This document shows, in pieces, positions 62,414-64,000 of a DNA stretch of 64,000 nucleotides; the stretch's first letter is position 1; each line of letters opens with the position of its first letter. This stretch comes from Acidobacteriota bacterium (GTDB lineage Bacteria; Acidobacteriota; Vicinamibacteria; Vicinamibacterales; UBA2999): the NCBI GenBank assembly GCA_030650395.1, contig JAUSDY010000176.1:62001-126000 (forward strand), read 5' to 3'. The notes below the pieces were generated by a model. That model ran no database searches. It was not told the origin of the DNA and saw only the letters and a program-made list of their open reading frames with translations. The position numbers and the translations under genes were made by a program.

Positions 62414-62878
62414 ACGACCCCGGTCGCGATCGCCCTCGGCAGCAATCTCGGCGATCGCGAGGCCCACCTCGCCTTTGGCGTCCGTCAGCTGGCCGCCGTT
62501 CTCACCAACCTCCGCCAGTCATCGTCGTTCGACACCGCGCCCGTCGGCGTGGGGGCGCAGCCGCGCTACCTGAACGGCGTGGTCGTTGGAGACACCGACC
62601 TTTCGGCGCGGGCGTTACTCGATCGGCTGATGGAGGTCGAACAGGCGGACGGACGCGAGCGCCCGGGACCCGGCGCGGCGCGGACGCTCGATCTCGATTT
62701 GATTTTCTACGGGGACCAACGCGTGGCGGAACCCGGGCTGGTGGTGCCGCACCCGAGGTTCCGCGAGCGGCTGTTCGTGCTCGAGCCGCTCGCAGAACTG
62801 GTGCCGGACTGGATCGACCCAGTCAGCGGCGAAGCCGTTAGTGCGCTGCTTCAGCGGGCGGAACAGCGCCCTTCTTGA
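62414..62878 (+). CDS. folK: HPPK (folate biosynthesis), apparent ACG start
   Basis: A 154-residue enzyme. Family motifs are [34 protein letters not shown] and [17 protein letters not shown]. It transfers pyrophosphate from ATP to 6-hydroxymethyl-dihydropterin. No ATG, GTG or TTG is in frame between 62222 and the first conserved residue. The likely start is the ACG at 62414: GGTGGAG lies 5 bp upstream and the product would begin [15 protein letters not shown] at 62222 would add 64 residues of Arg-rich sequence. The 3' end overlaps the convergent RND gene by 41 bp. Confidence 0.88.
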   Translation, partial: TTPVAIALGSNLGDREAHLAFGVRQLAAVLTNLRQSSSFDTAPVGVGAQPRYLNGVVVGDTDLSARALLDRLMEVEQADGRERPGPGAARTLDLDLIFYGDQRVAEPGLVVPHPRFRERLFVLEPLAELVPDWIDPVSGEAVSALLQRAEQRPS

Positions 62879-64000
62879 AGATGCCGCGCCAGCCTTCTTC
62901 GAACAACGTATACATCGCCGGCACGAACACCAGCGTGATCATGGTCGAGGTGATGAGGCCGCCGATCACGACGCGGGCGAGGGGGGCCTGTAGCTCCGCG
63001 CCTTCACCGATGCCGAGCGCCATCGGCACCAGGCCGAGGGCCGTGCACCCCGACGTCATCAGGATGGGGCGCAGGCGATGGCGTCCGGCGAGCTCGATGG
63101 CCGCGCGCAGCTCCATCTTGTCGCGGTGGCGAAGCGTGTTGGTGTAATCGACCAGCAGGATGGCGTTACTCACCACGATGCCGGCGAGCATGATGACCCC
63201 GATGTAGGCCTGCATGCTGAACGGCGTCTTCGTCAGCAGAAGAATGCCGACCACGCCGATCGCCGCCAGCGGGATCGAGAAGATGATGATGAACGGATCC
63301 TTCAGCGATTCGTACTGCGACGCCATCACCGTATAGACCAGCACGATCGCCAGGATGAGGACCAGCCGCAGCTCGTTGAACGAGCGGTTCTGTTCCTCGA
63401 CTTCGTTGCCGAAGCCGACGGCGAAGTCCTTGGGCACCGTGATCTGGCCCATGTTCGCGCGCACCGCGGCGACGGCTTCGCTCAGCGTCGTCTCGGTCTC
63501 GGCGTTGACGCGCTGCACGCGCTCCTGGTTCTTGCGCTCGATCGAGACCGGACCGGTGTCGCGGTCGATGATCATGACGTTCTTGGCGGGCAGGACCTGG
63601 CCGCTCGGCGTGTTGAGGAGCACGTCGCCGACTTCGGAGATCTCCTCGCGGTCTTCCTGGCGCAACCGGACGATGATGGGGTACTCGTTGCCCGCTTCAC
63701 GGAACATCGCGGCCTGTGTGCCGGCGACGTTGGTGCGAATCGTGTTGGCCACGCCGGTGACGGTGAGGCCGAGCATCGCCGCCTTGTCGCGATCGACGCG
63801 CACCGCGAGCTCGGGGCGTCCTTCTTCACGCTGCAGCCGCGCGTCGGCGATGCCGGGTGTGGCCTCGAGCATCGCCTTGAGGTCCTGCGCGATCCGTTTC
63901 GAGGTGTCGAGGTCGTGGCCGAGGATCTCGATCGACAGGCGGCCGTCGCCGCCGCCGCCGCCCATGCCGCGCATCATCTGGTTCTGGCCGCCTGAGGGCC
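62838..64000 (-). CDS. RND efflux permease, HAE type (5' end outside window)
   Basis: The last 387 codons of an AcrB/MdtB-like permease; the frame is open at base 64000. A periplasmic DC/DN subdomain with [20 protein letters not shown] is followed by helices ([77 protein letters not shown]). [20 protein letters not shown] and [19 protein letters not shown] are typical of the HAE1/MdtBC branch. It exports drugs or other amphiphiles with protons via an outer-membrane channel. The missing part lies to the right. Its 3' end overlaps folK. Confidence 0.93.
   Translation of the reverse strand, partial: PSGGQNQMMRGMGGGGGDGRLSIEILGHDLDTSKRIAQDLKAMLEATPGIADARLQREEGRPELAVRVDRDKAAMLGLTVTGVANTIRTNVAGTQAAMFREAGNEYPIIVRLRQEDREEISEVGDVLLNTPSGQVLPAKNVMIIDRDTGPVSIERKNQERVQRVNAETETTLSEAVAAVRANMGQITVPKDFAVGFGNEVEEQNRSFNELRLVLILAIVLVYTVMASQYESLKDPFIIIFSIPLAAIGVVGILLLTKTPFSMQAYIGVIMLAGIVVSNAILLVDYTNTLRHRDKMELRAAIELAGRHRLRPILMTSGCTALGLVPMALGIGEGAELQAPLARVVIGGLITSTMITLVFVPAMYTLFEEGWRGIFKKGAVPPAEAAH

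Overview
The window reads as a chromosome segment of an acidobacterium, most likely of class Vicinamibacteria (former subdivision 6). This is an inference from high GC, strong use of GTG starts and short or overlapping gene junctions, an 825-residue ADOP-type (acidobacterial duplicated orphan permease) FtsX protein at 10009-12486, M13 and YpfJ metallopeptidases, a PQQ-type beta-propeller protein, and acidobacterial-looking palindromic repeats, some of them inside coding sequences. No rRNA is present; there is one tRNA, tRNA-Leu(UAA). There is no prophage, complete transposon or CRISPR array.

Layout. 1-5.8 kb: a minus-strand run (MalY-like lyase, ferritin-like protein, dienelactone hydrolase), a small secreted protein gene between two mirrored 18-bp repeat arrays, then a beta-propeller protein coupled to a 1-Cys peroxiredoxin. 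5.9-14.5 kb: exported proteins (a Tyr- and Ser/Gly-rich protein, an outer-membrane barrel, a TonB_C protein, a BON lipoprotein), an MFS transporter, the ADOP permease, and a LuxR-type regulator next to a catalytically dead HtrA-like protein. 14.8-24 kb: a 1894-residue poly-HAMP hybrid histidine kinase, a second hybrid kinase overlapping it by 4 bp, an AI-2E transporter and a DUF1003 protein. 24.2-28.2 kb: lectin-like, AsmA-like, DUF4397 and small charged proteins. 28.6-34.7 kb: leucine catabolism (liuB, liuC, a biotin carboxylase and a separate biotin carrier, HMG-CoA lyase, and a small zinc-ribbon protein), interrupted by one gene on the opposite strand. 35-41.7 kb: a signalling and envelope cluster with two NtrC-type sigma-54 activators, a degenerate kinase, a CheY-like protein, two YtxH-like proteins and a YihY protein. 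42-47 kb: a DUF255 thioredoxin-fold protein, a DinB-like protein, and a remnant of an integrated element (higBA and an integrase fragment) at tRNA-Leu. 47-53.5 kb: two metallopeptidases, a degenerate GGDEF protein, an acetyltransferase, a cysteine-dioxygenase-like protein with a metallo-beta-lactamase-fold hydrolase, and a PilZ protein. 53.7-64 kb: a TPR/sigma-54 activator divergent from a PP2C phosphatase, then tesA-ybbA-ybbP, a DksA-like protein, a ferritin-like protein, folK and the 3' part of an RND efflux pump gene.

The most unusual signal lies in the repeats rather than in one gene. At about fifteen gene boundaries there are short-unit tandem arrays (7-18 bp units). They differ in sequence between loci, are often laid out as mirrored arms that would fold into hairpins, and frequently run over a stop codon. 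Four of the unit families occur at two separate loci each. One array lies inside the 3' end of the biotin carboxylase gene, exactly where a normally single methylcrotonyl-CoA carboxylase alpha chain is split into two frames. Separate REP-like palindromes sit in frame inside pepO, tesA and a DinB gene.
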